Shown here one piece after another: positions 55,574 to 64,000 of a stretch of 64,000 bases of DNA. Both the position numbers and the translations under genes were made by a program. Numbering within the stretch: the stretch's first letter is position 1; the number at the start of each line of letters is the position of its first letter. The notes below the pieces were generated by a model, which searched no databases, was not told the origin of the DNA, and saw nothing but the letters and a program-made list of their open reading frames with translations. The DNA lies in the NCBI RefSeq assembly GCF_900166665.1, contig NZ_LT800494.1:1628730-1692729 (forward strand), written 5' to 3'. This DNA is from Cytobacillus gottheilii (GTDB lineage Bacteria > Bacillota > Bacilli > Bacillales > Cytobacillaceae).

Positions 55574-57351
55574 TGCTTTGGCGAAGTGTAGTAGGTAAGC
55601 TTTGGATTACCATTATCCTGCTCGTTTCCTTTGTTCTTTTCATTTTAACTGTAATGCTACTTGAGTTTTTTGAAAATTATCATATAGATGAAACAGATAA
55701 AGGACTAGAAGCTACAGCAATAAAGATTTCGAGAATTTTAGAAGAACATGATCAAGACGTGGGGCTTGAGATAGCGTGGGAATTGATTGATGATGTTACA
55801 AAAGTCATCATTATCAAAGATGATCATGAGTACTATTATTCTCCCAATCACCTGAATGATTCGGAAAAGCTGCCGATTTCTTATTTAAGAGATGATGATG
55901 AATTAAACGAAGTCTTTACGAAAGACCAAACGGTAAGGAAGATTTCTTCTTACTTCTCAGCCAATCCGGAAGATGAAGATGAAGCAAGAGCTCTAATCAT
56001 TGGTGTTCCGCTTCCGCCTGATGAAAATCAAGATGGTGCAGTCTTTATTTATCAATCGATTGAAGTAATGCAGGAAACAACCAAAACGACAACAAAGTTT
56101 ATTCTGCTTGCTGCTGGTGTAGCGATTATTTTAACCACCATTTTTGCATTCTTCTTGTCAACCAGAATAACTGCTCCGCTTCGAAAAATGCGGGAAGCTG
56201 TTTCGGAAGCAGCTAAAGGGAAGTTTGATACAAAGGTACCGTTTTTGTCTTATGATGAAATCGGTGAATTGGCAACTGCCTTTAATCAAATGGGACGACA
56301 GCTTAAATTCAATATGGACGCACTTAGTCAGGAAAAAGAACAGCTTGCAAGCATCTTAAGCGGAATGGCAGATGGTGTTATTACTTTTAATCGCGATGGG
56401 ACAATATTGATTACGAACCCTCCTGCAGAGCGATTTTTGCAAAGCTGGTATTTTGAAAAAGGCAGTGAAGGCGGTCCTTCAGAAGTGGTTCCATCAAAGG
56501 TAAACGAGCTGTTTCAGCTTGCGGTCAGTACGGAAATGGAACAGGTTGGTGAACTTTCCATACAAGGTCGTTCATGGGTAATGATTATTAGTCCGCTTTA
56601 TAATCAAAAGAATATACGCGGTGCAGTCGCTGTTATTCGGGATATGACAGAAGAGCGACAGCTTGATAAACTGCGGAAAGATTTTATTGCCAACGTTTCA
56701 CATGAGTTAAGAACACCAATTGCAATGATGCAAGGTTATAGTGAAGCTATTGTTGACAATATAGCGTCTTCTGAAGAAGAAAAGAATGAGATGATTAAAG
56801 TCATCCATGATGAATCGCTGCGGATGGGCCGCCTTGTCAATGAATTACTTGATCTTGCGCGAATGGAAGCAGGGCATATTCAACTAACTAAGGAGCAGGT
56901 AGACGTAACTCCTTTTATCCAAAAAATCATACGCAAATTTCAAGGACTTGCAAAAGATAAAGGAATCTCTTTAGGGGAAGACTTACAGCAAGATTATTTC
57001 TTTATATTTGATCCAGATCGAGTTGAACAAGTTTTAACGAACTTAATTGATAATGCGATGCGGCACACGCCAGAAGCGGGTACGATCACGGTTACATCTG
57101 ATGTGGATGAACGTGGTTTGTATATGGAGGTAGCAGATTCAGGATCAGGTATACCGGAAGAAGATTTGCCGTTTATCTTTGAAAGGTTTTATAAAGAAGA
57201 CAAAGCCAGAACACGCGGAAGGTCTGGTACAGGTTTAGGCTTAGCTATTGCAAAAAATATAATTGATGCACACAAAGGTCATATAACCGTACAAAGCAGG
57301 CTTGGACACGGTACGACATTTTCTATTTTTATTCCGCGAAATATTGAATAA
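55570..57351 (+). CDS. resE: Sensor histidine kinase ResE
   Basis: 593 aa. Membrane helix near residues 8-30, outer sensor domain, second helix near 175-195, HAMP ([22 protein letters not shown]), PAS-like region, HisKA with phospho-His378 ([14 protein letters not shown]), and HATPase_c with N-box [10 protein letters not shown] and [10 protein letters not shown]. It phosphorylates ResD when oxygen is low or NO is present. ATG 55570 overlaps the resD stop. Confidence 0.95.
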   Translation: MMLWRSVVGKLWITIILLVSFVLFILTVMLLEFFENYHIDETDKGLEATAIKISRILEEHDQDVGLEIAWELIDDVTKVIIIKDDHEYYYSPNHLNDSEKLPISYLRDDDELNEVFTKDQTVRKISSYFSANPEDEDEARALIIGVPLPPDENQDGAVFIYQSIEVMQETTKTTTKFILLAAGVAIILTTIFAFFLSTRITAPLRKMREAVSEAAKGKFDTKVPFLSYDEIGELATAFNQMGRQLKFNMDALSQEKEQLASILSGMADGVITFNRDGTILITNPPAERFLQSWYFEKGSEGGPSEVVPSKVNELFQLAVSTEMEQVGELSIQGRSWVMIISPLYNQKNIRGAVAVIRDMTEERQLDKLRKDFIANVSHELRTPIAMMQGYSEAIVDNIASSEEEKNEMIKVIHDESLRMGRLVNELLDLARMEAGHIQLTKEQVDVTPFIQKIIRKFQGLAKDKGISLGEDLQQDYFFIFDPDRVEQVLTNLIDNAMRHTPEAGTITVTSDVDERGLYMEVADSGSGIPEEDLPFIFERFYKEDKARTRGRSGTGLGLAIAKNIIDAHKGHITVQSRLGHGTTFSIFIPRNIE

Positions 57352-57413
57352 ATGCTAAAAATATGCCGATTGTTCTTGATTCACAAGAAACAATCGCATA
57401 TGATAAATAGGAG

Positions 57414-57451
57414 AAAGGAAGGATATGGAACTGCAATCCTTCCTTTTTTTT
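57414..57451 (+). terminator. Terminator of resDE
   Basis: A perfect 11-bp stem AAAGGAAGGAT / ATCCTTCCTTT (57414-57424 with 57436-57446) followed by T tract. Confidence 0.9.
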
Positions 57452-57473
57452 ATGACAAATACTATATTTATAG

Positions 57474-57500
57474 TGTAACTTTTTTTCTTTATATTACGAC
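57474..57500 (+). promoter_or_regulatory. Sigma-X autoregulatory promoter
   Basis: TGTAAC (57474-57479), 17 bp, CGAC (57497-57500) is the ECF sigma-X pattern known from B. subtilis sigX. It stands 27 bp before the sigX start. Confidence 0.85.
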
Positions 57501-57527
57501 TATATTAATGAACGGGGAGGGGAATCG

Positions 57528-58067
57528 ATGGACTCCGTTTTTGATGAATTATACAGTAAATATCATCATGACGTTTTTCAATTTTTATTTTATATGGTAA
57601 GAAACAAGGAATTGGCCGAGGATCTCGTGCAGGAAGTATATATTAGAGTGCTTAAATCGTATGATAAATTTGAGGGGAAAAGCAGTGAAAAAACGTGGCT
57701 CTTTTCAATTGCCCGTAACGTTGCAATCGACTCTTTCCGCAAGCAAAAAGGCTGGAAACAAAGATTGATTGACACCTTCGATTGGTCAGCACATCAAGTG
57801 AAGGATGATCAGCCTATTCCTGAAGATATCTTCATGCAAAAGGAAGAAGTGCGTGTGATGTATAAATGTTTAGGATATTGTACAGTGGACCAAAGATCGG
57901 TTATTGTGATGAGATATATACAAGAATTATCAATATCTGAAACTGCGGAGGCTTTGAACTGGACAGAAAGCAAAGTCAAAACTACACAGCATAGAGCGTT
58001 AAAAGTGCTAAAAAAGCACATGGAAGAAATATTGGCAAAGGAGGGTGTGGACATTGCGGAAGAATGA
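57528..58067 (+). CDS. sigX: ECF RNA polymerase sigma factor SigX
   Basis: 179 aa. Region 2 DELYSKYHHDVFQFLFYMVRNKELAEDLVQEVYIRVLKSYDKF and region 4 YIQELSISETAEALNWTESKVKTTQHRALK. It controls cell-envelope charge and resistance to cationic peptides in B. subtilis. ATG behind GGGGAGGGGAATCG. The rsiX frame starts before the sigX stop, so sigma and anti-sigma are coupled. Placed after resE as in B. subtilis. Confidence 0.93.
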   Translation: MDSVFDELYSKYHHDVFQFLFYMVRNKELAEDLVQEVYIRVLKSYDKFEGKSSEKTWLFSIARNVAIDSFRKQKGWKQRLIDTFDWSAHQVKDDQPIPEDIFMQKEEVRVMYKCLGYCTVDQRSVIVMRYIQELSISETAEALNWTESKVKTTQHRALKVLKKHMEEILAKEGVDIAEE

Positions 58068-59307
58068 TCATAATGATAGGGATATTGAAGAGTTATTAAA
58101 ACAAATGCCAAAAATAAAAGATCAGCGTGGAAAACGGGAAGTATACCAGAACGTGATGATGAAGATGAATCGTCGTAAACGGCAAACTTGGCTTATTCCT
58201 AGTGCAGCTGCCGCTGCCGCACTGCTTCTCATGGTGATTCTTATTCCCGGTATGATGGGGGGACAGGACACGGCTGAAGATTCTTCAAGCGGCTCACAGG
58301 AATCGGCGCAATATAGTGCTGTCAGCGAAGAATCTGCAGAACGATCATCTGAAAACTCGCAAGATGACGCAGAGTCAACTTCTGACGATTCAGCAGTGCT
58401 CGACTCATCTGAAAAGAAAAATGAAAGCACTCAAAATGACTCATCTGATTCGGAAGCAGAAGTAGATATCCAAAATGATTTTACAACAGCTGTATATGAA
58501 GAAGATCTGCAGGAAAGTGAAGTGCTGACATATGTCATTCCTGATAAAAACATTAATAATATAGTTCCTGTTAGTGTAATAGTGCCTAAAGAAGAAGGTA
58601 AAACTAAATTTGATTTATACAAAGAAACAATGCCCAAATTAACAGAAGAACAGTGGGGATTATCTGAATTTTATCCGCTAAATGCAGATTTAACTTATGA
58701 TCAGAATCAGAACATCTTAAACGTTGATATGCCTTCTGATCATCAATATCATTTTACTTCTGTTGCTGAGGTCATAAATAATTTCTTTATCAATATATTT
58801 AAAGAATTTAACCTTCAAGAAATAAAGTTAACTACAGATGGAAATCCTGGAGTTGACTTAGGGAATTACGGTGAAATCTCAGAATTTACTCCTAACAATT
58901 CATCTAATCAATATGCTTTCTATTTATTTTATCCAGATCAAGATATGGAAGAGCCATTTCTAGTTCCGTATACACACGACGAGAGGCCGCAATCCATAGA
59001 GGAAGCTTTTAATGCAATGAGACAGGAAATCGAGATTGACCCTCCATTGATGGCATCAATACCAGCAGATATTAATTTTCAGACAGATGTTCATGATCAC
59101 ACAGTGGTGATTACATTTAGTGATGAATCAGAAATAGAGGATAATGAAGAAACAGCATATATGATTGAGGCATTATTACTGACTGCTAAGGAATTTAATT
59201 ATCAGGCTGTCAAACTTGAGAATGCAGATGTAGATACAGTGGGAAGATTTAACCTTACCCAGGAGCTTCACCCGCCTGTAGCACCAAATCAAAAAGAGTT
59301 GCCTTAA
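58054..59307 (+). CDS. rsiX: Anti-sigma-X factor RsiX
   Basis: 417 aa from TTG 58054, 9 bp after AAAGGAGG; GTG 58045 is too close to that site. Cytoplasmic anti-sigma head (~45 residues), one membrane helix (PSAAAAAALLLMVILIPGMM), then an outer Ser/Asp/Glu-rich linker of about 80 residues and a folded C-terminal domain with a repeated GerM-like pattern. It holds SigX at the membrane. The overlap of 14 bp with sigX and the promoter upstream support the pair. Confidence 0.9.
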   Translation: MRKNDHNDRDIEELLKQMPKIKDQRGKREVYQNVMMKMNRRKRQTWLIPSAAAAAALLLMVILIPGMMGGQDTAEDSSSGSQESAQYSAVSEESAERSSENSQDDAESTSDDSAVLDSSEKKNESTQNDSSDSEAEVDIQNDFTTAVYEEDLQESEVLTYVIPDKNINNIVPVSVIVPKEEGKTKFDLYKETMPKLTEEQWGLSEFYPLNADLTYDQNQNILNVDMPSDHQYHFTSVAEVINNFFINIFKEFNLQEIKLTTDGNPGVDLGNYGEISEFTPNNSSNQYAFYLFYPDQDMEEPFLVPYTHDERPQSIEEAFNAMRQEIEIDPPLMASIPADINFQTDVHDHTVVITFSDESEIEDNEETAYMIEALLLTAKEFNYQAVKLENADVDTVGRFNLTQELHPPVAPNQKELP

Positions 59308-59308
59308 A

Positions 59309-59618
59309 GGCTGGGACATAAGTATTTAACACAACCACAGAGCCGAATGATTAGGAAGTAAATCTTTCTAATCATTCGGTTTTTTATTTGTTATTAATAT
59401 TTCTAAACATGAGTGAAATGGGCGGAGGGCCCTCGACTCCTGTGGGCCATAGAGGAAAGGGTGAGACCCCGCAGGAGCGAGAGCGACGAGGAGGCTCAGC
59501 TTCCTCCCACGGAAAGCGAGGGGGTCTGTAGCGCAGGTGGAACGGGCTTGTGTATACACCCAAACCTTGAAAAAGAACATTCGTATTTTAGAAAGATTAT
59601 TTTCGTTTTGTCCCAGCC
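59309..59618 (+). repeat. Dispersed ~310-bp intergenic element with terminal inverted repeats, copy 2
   Basis: It starts GGCTGGGACA (59309-59318) and ends TGTCCCAGCC (59609-59618), a perfect 10-bp inverted repeat. It begins 1 bp after the rsiX stop. A 12-bp hairpin (59343-59354 with 59368-59379) plus T6 near its left end provides the rsiX terminator. The right half carries the same GTGAGAcCCCGCAGGA and GCGCAGGTGGAACGGGCTT blocks as copy 1 at 15944. No protein is encoded. Confidence 0.9.
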
Positions 59619-59849
59619 ACTTTATTTTAAAAAAAGTTTGTATAGTCATCCCTAAAAGGGACACATACTAATTCACGTGTCTTCGCTGTGAGTCTCTTAA
59701 TGCTAGGTTCTAAATTGGTACATGCCATCATAGGCTGTGAAAGAGAGTTTTAGAATAAAAGGCTGCTGCACATAAATAAATATTTGGTTTGAAATTTTGT
59801 GCGTAAAGCTTTCTGAATAAGCTGCAGTCAAAATTAGGAGGAAAAAACA
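59619..59849. other. Gap between repeat copy 2 and the M23 gene
   Basis: 231 bp with no reading frame that I can support. It ends with AGGAGGAAAAAAC, the ribosome binding site of the next gene. The promoter is not obvious. Confidence 0.35.
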
Positions 59850-60803
59850 TTGAAGGATTATATAAAGCGTTTATTAATCGCTGGGGGTTTGGCGCTTTGT
59901 GTTAGTTTGCTGTTTCTTGGAGGAAAGACAATAAAAGCTGAAACATTTAATATTGCGAATGAAACTTCCCACTGGATTTGGCCAGCTGATGGGATTATAA
60001 CAGATACTTTTGGGACAAGAAACGGAAAGCATAAAGGAATTGACATAGCAGCTGAGTCTGGAGCGCCAATATATGCTGTTGATTCAGGTACGATCACAAG
60101 GTCCTATTATTCAGGTTCTTACGGCCATGTTATTTTTATAAAGCATGGGAATGGCACAGAAACGGTTTATGCTCATTTACAAGAGCGTTTAGGGATAGAA
60201 GGAAGCGAAGTAGAACAGGGAGAAGTAATTGGCAAGATGGGCAGTACCGGAAATTCTTCTGGTGTACATTTACATTTCGAAGTACATAAAAATGAATGGA
60301 CCTATGAAAAACAGAATGCACTTGATCCCTTTTTAGCTTATGGTCATGAATCATTAGGTGACTCAGTCGAAGTTTTTGGAAGAGAGGACAATTCTTCCGA
60401 TACAAGGACAGCAGCTGTTCTAAATGAATTTGGTTCAAGAGGTCAAAATTATAGTGAAAATGAAGTAAAAGAAGATGAGGAAAAAGAGGAAAAAACTGAA
60501 AGCGATGAAACGATGATCCATAAGGTCCGCAGTGGAGAAACGCTTTGGGATATCGCTGTTCAGTATAAAATTGATGTAGAGTCTATTCAAGAAGCAAACA
60601 AGCTTGTTTCAGATCATATTGTGCCTGAACAGAGTTTAACGATCCCTAAAATTGATGCTGCAAGGGTTTACTTGGTGAAGAAAGGCGACACGTTGTCTTC
60701 GATAGCTGAAGAGACGAGTCTTACAGTTCAAGAGTTAAAAGAAATGAATAAGTTAAACAGCGACACGATTCAAATAAATGAAAGAATTATTATCTCTAAT
60801 TAA
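59850..60803 (+). CDS. M23 family peptidoglycan endopeptidase with two LysM domains
   Basis: 317 aa. Signal anchor (LLIAGGLALCVSLLFLGG), then a peptidase M23 domain with zinc residues His61 and Asp65 (HKGIDIA), His109 (YAH) and His140-X-His142 (GVHLHFEV), a charged Glu/Lys linker near 197-220, and two LysM domains at about 222-266 and 272-316. It cuts cross-bridges or stem peptides outside the membrane while bound to glycan. TTG start behind AGGAGGAAAAAAC. Single gene with its own terminator; it may act in growth or in sporulation. Confidence 0.92.
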   Translation: MKDYIKRLLIAGGLALCVSLLFLGGKTIKAETFNIANETSHWIWPADGIITDTFGTRNGKHKGIDIAAESGAPIYAVDSGTITRSYYSGSYGHVIFIKHGNGTETVYAHLQERLGIEGSEVEQGEVIGKMGSTGNSSGVHLHFEVHKNEWTYEKQNALDPFLAYGHESLGDSVEVFGREDNSSDTRTAAVLNEFGSRGQNYSENEVKEDEEKEEKTESDETMIHKVRSGETLWDIAVQYKIDVESIQEANKLVSDHIVPEQSLTIPKIDAARVYLVKKGDTLSSIAEETSLTVQELKEMNKLNSDTIQINERIIISN

Positions 60804-60813
60804 ACATCTATCC

Positions 60814-60857
60814 TCCTGCTCGCTGTCTGTTTTTAAACAGAGCAGGAGTTTTTTTAG
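60814..60857 (+). terminator. Terminator of the M23/LysM gene
   Basis: CTCCTGCTC (60814-60822) pairs with GAGCAGGAG (60841-60849), with an inner CTGTTT/AAACAG stem, followed by T7. Confidence 0.88.
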
Positions 60858-60878
60858 TGAGAAAATGATCTTCCTCGT

Positions 60879-60907
60879 TGCCTGATTTTTCTGATAAGCG
60901 TATAATG
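60879..60907 (+). promoter_or_regulatory. Sigma-A promoter of the histidinol phosphatase gene
   Basis: TTGCCT (60879-60884), 17 bp, TATAAT (60902-60907). Confidence 0.75.
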
Positions 60908-60932
60908 ATGTCTAAATTAAGGGGGAGATTGG

Positions 60933-61745
60933 ATGCTCACGGATTATCACAATCATTTGGAAAACGGTACACTATCATTAGACTATTTAACAAAGTTTAC
61001 GGATCAGGCTAAAGAACTTGGAATAGAAAGCTTTGGTATATCAGAACATGCCTATCATTTTTATCAGACAGCAGATATTCTGCAGAATCCATGGGTGAAT
61101 GAAAGACGGTATTATGATATGAAAGACTATGTATCGTTATTTCAGCAAGCGTGGAACAAAGGAATAGACGTAAAAATGTCAATTGAAATGGACTATACTC
61201 CAGGAAAGCATAAAGAAATGGAGCAATTTATCAAAAGTTATGATTTTGATTATGTGATTGGCTCCATTCATTGGGTAGGAGATTTCGGCATTGATTTAGC
61301 TGAGTACAGAAAAGAATGGGACAGAAGGGACGTTGCACAAGTCTATAGAGGTTATTTTGACCAGGTTATAACATTGGCAGAGTCGAATTTATTTGATATC
61401 GTCGGTCATCTGGATCTGGTGAAAATATTTAAATATGTACCAGATGATGAAGAATTTTTACTGCAGCAATATGAACGGGCCACAGATGCATTAGCCAATT
61501 CAAAGACATGTGTGGAAATCAGTACTGCTGGATTAAGAAAACCTGTTGGCGAATTATACCCAGATCCAAGGCTCTTGAAAAAATGCTTTGAGAAAAACAT
61601 CCCGATTGTTTTATCTTCAGATGCTCATTTTCCTGAACATGTTGGCAGTAACTTTGACCAAGCCCTTAAGCTTGCAAAAGAGACAGGCTATACATCTATA
61701 ATGACTTTTTCCAAAGGAGAAAGAAAAGAATATCCAATAGGGTGA
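60933..61745 (+). CDS. PHP-family histidinol phosphatase (HisJ-like)
   Basis: 270 aa. PHP metal ligands in TDYHNHLENG, GISEHAYHFYQT, SIEMDYTPG, IGSIHWVGDFG, DIVGHLDLVK and LSSDAHFPEHVG. It would remove phosphate from histidinol phosphate in histidine synthesis, but no his genes are near, so a related phosphatase role is possible. ATG behind AAGGGGGAGATTGG, with its own promoter. Confidence 0.87.
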   Translation: MLTDYHNHLENGTLSLDYLTKFTDQAKELGIESFGISEHAYHFYQTADILQNPWVNERRYYDMKDYVSLFQQAWNKGIDVKMSIEMDYTPGKHKEMEQFIKSYDFDYVIGSIHWVGDFGIDLAEYRKEWDRRDVAQVYRGYFDQVITLAESNLFDIVGHLDLVKIFKYVPDDEEFLLQQYERATDALANSKTCVEISTAGLRKPVGELYPDPRLLKKCFEKNIPIVLSSDAHFPEHVGSNFDQALKLAKETGYTSIMTFSKGERKEYPIG

Positions 61746-61755
61746 GGAAAGTATA

Positions 61756-61950
61756 TTGGAAAATATGGCTGATGAAATACCGAAACAAGTTATAATTATG
61801 TATAAATTTTAATGCAAGTACGCTCAATACATTGAACATTCTACAACTCTTTTTGAAATCCTCAAATCAGCTGATGGAAAAGAATTAACCTATTCATTGG
61901 AAATAATTGAGAATGATTTGGAGATTAGAAATGCAATTTACAATAGGTAA
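61756..61950 (+). pseudogene. Decayed short reading frame after the histidinol phosphatase gene
   Basis: From TTG 61756 the frame reads ENMADEIPKQVIIMYKF, meets TAA at codon 19, then continues CKYAQYIEHSTTLFEILKSA to a second TAA at 61948. GGGTGAGGAAAG stands before the TTG. The two halves join to a 64-residue protein if the stop is read as an amino acid. It may be a broken small gene or chance; I do not recognise a family. Confidence 0.35.
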
Positions 61951-62026
61951 TTGCAAAGAGAAGTTATTTGAAAAATTAGTTAATTATGGTTTTTATGATA
62001 AAATGGTTGTATAGGAGGTGAGTATT

Positions 62027-62245
62027 GTGAATAAAAGGAATAAAAAGTTAATGATGATATTTCTGATGGGGGTCCTTGCAACTGCATTTGTATTACCATT
62101 GCTAAGTTCATTAGGTGTTCCTTCATACAGTGTTGTATTAGTGGCACTATTTGAGGAAGGAAGTATGTGGGCGTTAGCTCTTTCGCTAGTACTAATCCTC
62201 TCGACTACTCTAGGTGTAATGAAGGGTATTAAAAATTATGCCTAA
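62027..62245 (+). CDS. Small two-helix membrane protein of unknown function
   Basis: 72 aa from GTG 62027, 6 bp after AGGAGGTG. A basic head (MNKRNKKL), a first hydrophobic helix (MMIFLMGVLATAFVLPLL), a short turn LGVPSYS, and a second helix (WALALSLVLILSTTLGVM) with a basic tail. The hydrophobic core starting LGVP and the basic C-terminus call to mind circular bacteriocins, but no export, cyclisation or immunity genes are near. A strong bidirectional terminator follows. Confidence 0.6.
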   Translation: MNKRNKKLMMIFLMGVLATAFVLPLLSSLGVPSYSVVLVALFEEGSMWALALSLVLILSTTLGVMKGIKNYA

Positions 62246-62268
62246 AACGGCTAAACTAAATAGGTCAG

Positions 62269-62305
62269 AAAAAAACGCTAAAATAATACATTTTAGCGTT
62301 TTTTT
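62269..62305. terminator. Bidirectional terminator between the small membrane protein and serA
   Basis: A perfect stem ACGCTAAAAT / ATTTTAGCGT (62275-62284 with 62290-62299) with A5+ and T8 arms that lengthen it on both sides. Confidence 0.9.
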
Positions 62306-62464
62306 TTATGTTAATCGTATGAGTTATTTATCTTGCATATTTCAATAAGATTTGTAACGGTATTTCTTTTTTCTGCATCAAAACTGAATCATTTTTACAC
62401 AAGGTGGTTCTAAATTTGTACTCAAATATAAATATGTGTTCCTTAATTATCAATTGTATATCAG

Positions 62465-64000
62465 CTATTGCAGCAAAATAGAATTGATGGAAACAATGTC
62501 CTCTAATTGAGTTAAGGCTGATAATGTTTGTTCCTCGATTGGTTTGTCAAAAGATAATACCATGATCGCTTCTCCTCCAGCCTGTTTCCGGCCCACTTGC
62601 ATCGTGGCAATATTGATTGATAGGTCACCGAGTATTTTACCAACAGAGCCAATGACACCTGGTCGGTCCATATGCTGAATATACAGCAGATTTCCTTCTG
62701 GTAGAAAGTCGATATTAAAGCCATTCAGAAACACAATACGGGGACCATAATGATCAATATAAGTCCCTCTGACAGTAAAGGTGAAATGATCTCCTTTTGC
62801 AGTTACAGTTATACAGTTTGAATAGCCAAAAGCGTCCGCTGAAATCTTCTCTCCGATTGTTATGCCCCGTTCCTTCGCCGTTAAAAGTGCATTTACTTCA
62901 TTTACGTACGCATCAATTCTATTCTTGAAAAAACCAGCAATTAAAGCTTTCGATAAGTATGGAGTTTCTAGGTCAGTGGCGGAGCCTGAATAGGTAATAG
63001 ACAGTTCATGAATACCGGTTTTTACACATTGTGACAGAATTGTGCCCATTTGTTTGGCAAGTTGATGAAATGGCTGCAGTTTATTGTATAAATCCTTTGA
63101 GATGGCCGGCAGGTTGATTGAATTAGAAACAGGCATATCTTCAAGGAACATTCGAACTTCTTTGGCGACTTGAGTTGCTACATTCAATTGTGCCTCTTTT
63201 GTTGACGCCCCGAGGTGAGGGGTGGCAATGACTTGATCATATTTCAGGAGAGGATGTTCACCAGGCGGCTCTAATTCAAAAACATCAAGCGCGGCACCTG
63301 CTACATGCCCATTGCCGATATATTCAGCAAGTGCAAGTTCGTCGATAATGCCTCCGCGGGCACAATTTAAGATATATACTCCTTTTTTCGTCGACGCTAA
63401 GCTTTCACGGTTAATAAGTCCTTTTGTCTCTTGAGTGAGCGGTGTATGAACGGTGATAATATCAGATGATTGAAGTAAGGTCTCTAGTGGTGCGGATTCA
63501 ACGCCAAGCTTAGCAGCTCGATCCTTTGTTAAAAAAGGGTCAAAAACAGTTACAGTCATCCCAAATGCTTTTGCACGTCTGGCAATCTCGGTTCCAATTC
63601 TGCCTAACCCGACAATTCCTAATGTTTTTCCATATAGCTCAGTTCCTACAAAAGTATTGCGTTTCCATTCCTTATTTTTTACTGATGCATAGGCTTGTGG
63701 AATATTTCTCATTAAGGAGGCCATCATGGCAAATGTATGCTCTGCAGTTGAGATGGTATTTCCATCAGGTGCATTCACCACGACGATCCCTTTTTTTGTT
63801 GCAGCGGGGACGTCAATATTATCAACGCCAACTCCAGCACGGGCGATGATTTTCAAGTTTGTCATCTGACTCAATAGCTGTTCAGTAACTTTTGTAGCGC
63901 TCCTAACGAGTAAGGCATCAACTTTTTGGAGGTTAACGGATGGGTCATCTGTTTTCTTTTGAATAATTTCAAGACCAGGCATATCTAAAAGCGGTTTGAG
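62465..64000 (-). CDS. serA: D-3-phosphoglycerate dehydrogenase (5' end outside window)
   Basis: It oxidises 3-phosphoglycerate with NAD+, the first step of serine synthesis. 511 residues are visible; the frame is open to the window edge (LKPLLD before an internal Met), so a short N-terminal part is missing. NAD-binding motif [17 protein letters not shown], catalytic Arg/Glu/His in [19 protein letters not shown] and [11 protein letters not shown], then an intervening domain and a C-terminal ACT domain ([17 protein letters not shown]) for serine feedback. The distance to sigX-rsiX is similar to B. subtilis. Confidence 0.95.
   Translation of the reverse strand, partial: LKPLLDMPGLEIIQKKTDDPSVNLQKVDALLVRSATKVTEQLLSQMTNLKIIARAGVGVDNIDVPAATKKGIVVVNAPDGNTISTAEHTFAMMASLMRNIPQAYASVKNKEWKRNTFVGTELYGKTLGIVGLGRIGTEIARRAKAFGMTVTVFDPFLTKDRAAKLGVESAPLETLLQSSDIITVHTPLTQETKGLINRESLASTKKGVYILNCARGGIIDELALAEYIGNGHVAGAALDVFELEPPGEHPLLKYDQVIATPHLGASTKEAQLNVATQVAKEVRMFLEDMPVSNSINLPAISKDLYNKLQPFHQLAKQMGTILSQCVKTGIHELSITYSGSATDLETPYLSKALIAGFFKNRIDAYVNEVNALLTAKERGITIGEKISADAFGYSNCITVTAKGDHFTFTVRGTYIDHYGPRIVFLNGFNIDFLPEGNLLYIQHMDRPGVIGSVGKILGDLSINIATMQVGRKQAGGEAIMVLSFDKPIEEQTLSALTQLEDIVSINSILLQ

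Overview
The window reads as the chromosome of an endospore-forming member of the Bacillaceae. It is low-GC DNA with strong AAGGAGG-type ribosome binding sites, many TTG and GTG starts, T-box leaders and a dense set of sporulation genes (spoIIM, dacF, spoIIAA-AB-sigF, spoVA, dacB-spmA-spmB). From memory, the gene order follows the Bacillus subtilis gndA-zwf-rnz ... fur-xerD-deoB-pupG-pdp-dacF-spoIIA-spoVA-lysA ... scpAB ... resABCDE-sigX-rsiX region. There are clear insertions and losses, so it is a relative of B. subtilis and not that species. There is no phage, plasmid, IS transposase, CRISPR array, rRNA or tRNA that I can see.

Left part (1-25 kb), the more variable half: the C-terminal part of a collagen-like, probably spore-surface protein; the oxidative pentose-phosphate genes gndA and zwf facing each other around a DJ-1/PfpI protein; rnz; a sodium-dependent transporter behind a Phe-type T-box; namA and proI, with proI behind a Pro-type T-box; SOS-controlled polYB with a YolD gene; small Fe-S proteins; an HMG-CoA lyase / acetoacetate CoA-transferase group (mvaB, scoA, scoB) with CcpA-like sites; and three kinds of non-coding repeats. 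These are two copies of a dispersed ~310-bp element with terminal inverted repeats, a 21-bp tandem array, and a 126-bp tandem array with exact period.

Middle part (25-44 kb), mostly syntenic core: nudF and a deaminated-DNA endonuclease (EndoQ type), spoIIM, fur, yqzK, xerD, the nucleoside salvage run deoB-pupG-pdp, dacF, the sigma-F operon spoIIAA-spoIIAB-sigF with Spo0A boxes and a sigma-H-like promoter, a reduced spoVA operon (AA, AB, AEa, AF only), lysA, a stand-alone ribT and ypuF.

Right part (44-64 kb): chromosome segregation genes scpA-scpB, ypuI, an iron/manganese superoxide dismutase, the spore cortex group dacB-spmA-spmB, rluB, the cytochrome c maturation and redox-signalling operon resA-resB-resC with resD-resE, the ECF sigma factor sigX with its anti-sigma rsiX and an apparent autoregulatory promoter, an M23/LysM peptidoglycan hydrolase, a PHP-family histidinol phosphatase, a small two-helix membrane protein next to a decayed reading frame, and serA, whose 5' end runs off the window.

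The genes make up a typical Bacillus mix of central metabolism, sporulation control and redox regulation. The most unusual points are the spoVA operon without its channel-core genes, the Phe T-box on a neurotransmitter-symporter-type transporter, the terminator-carrying dispersed repeat, and the two regular intergenic tandem arrays.
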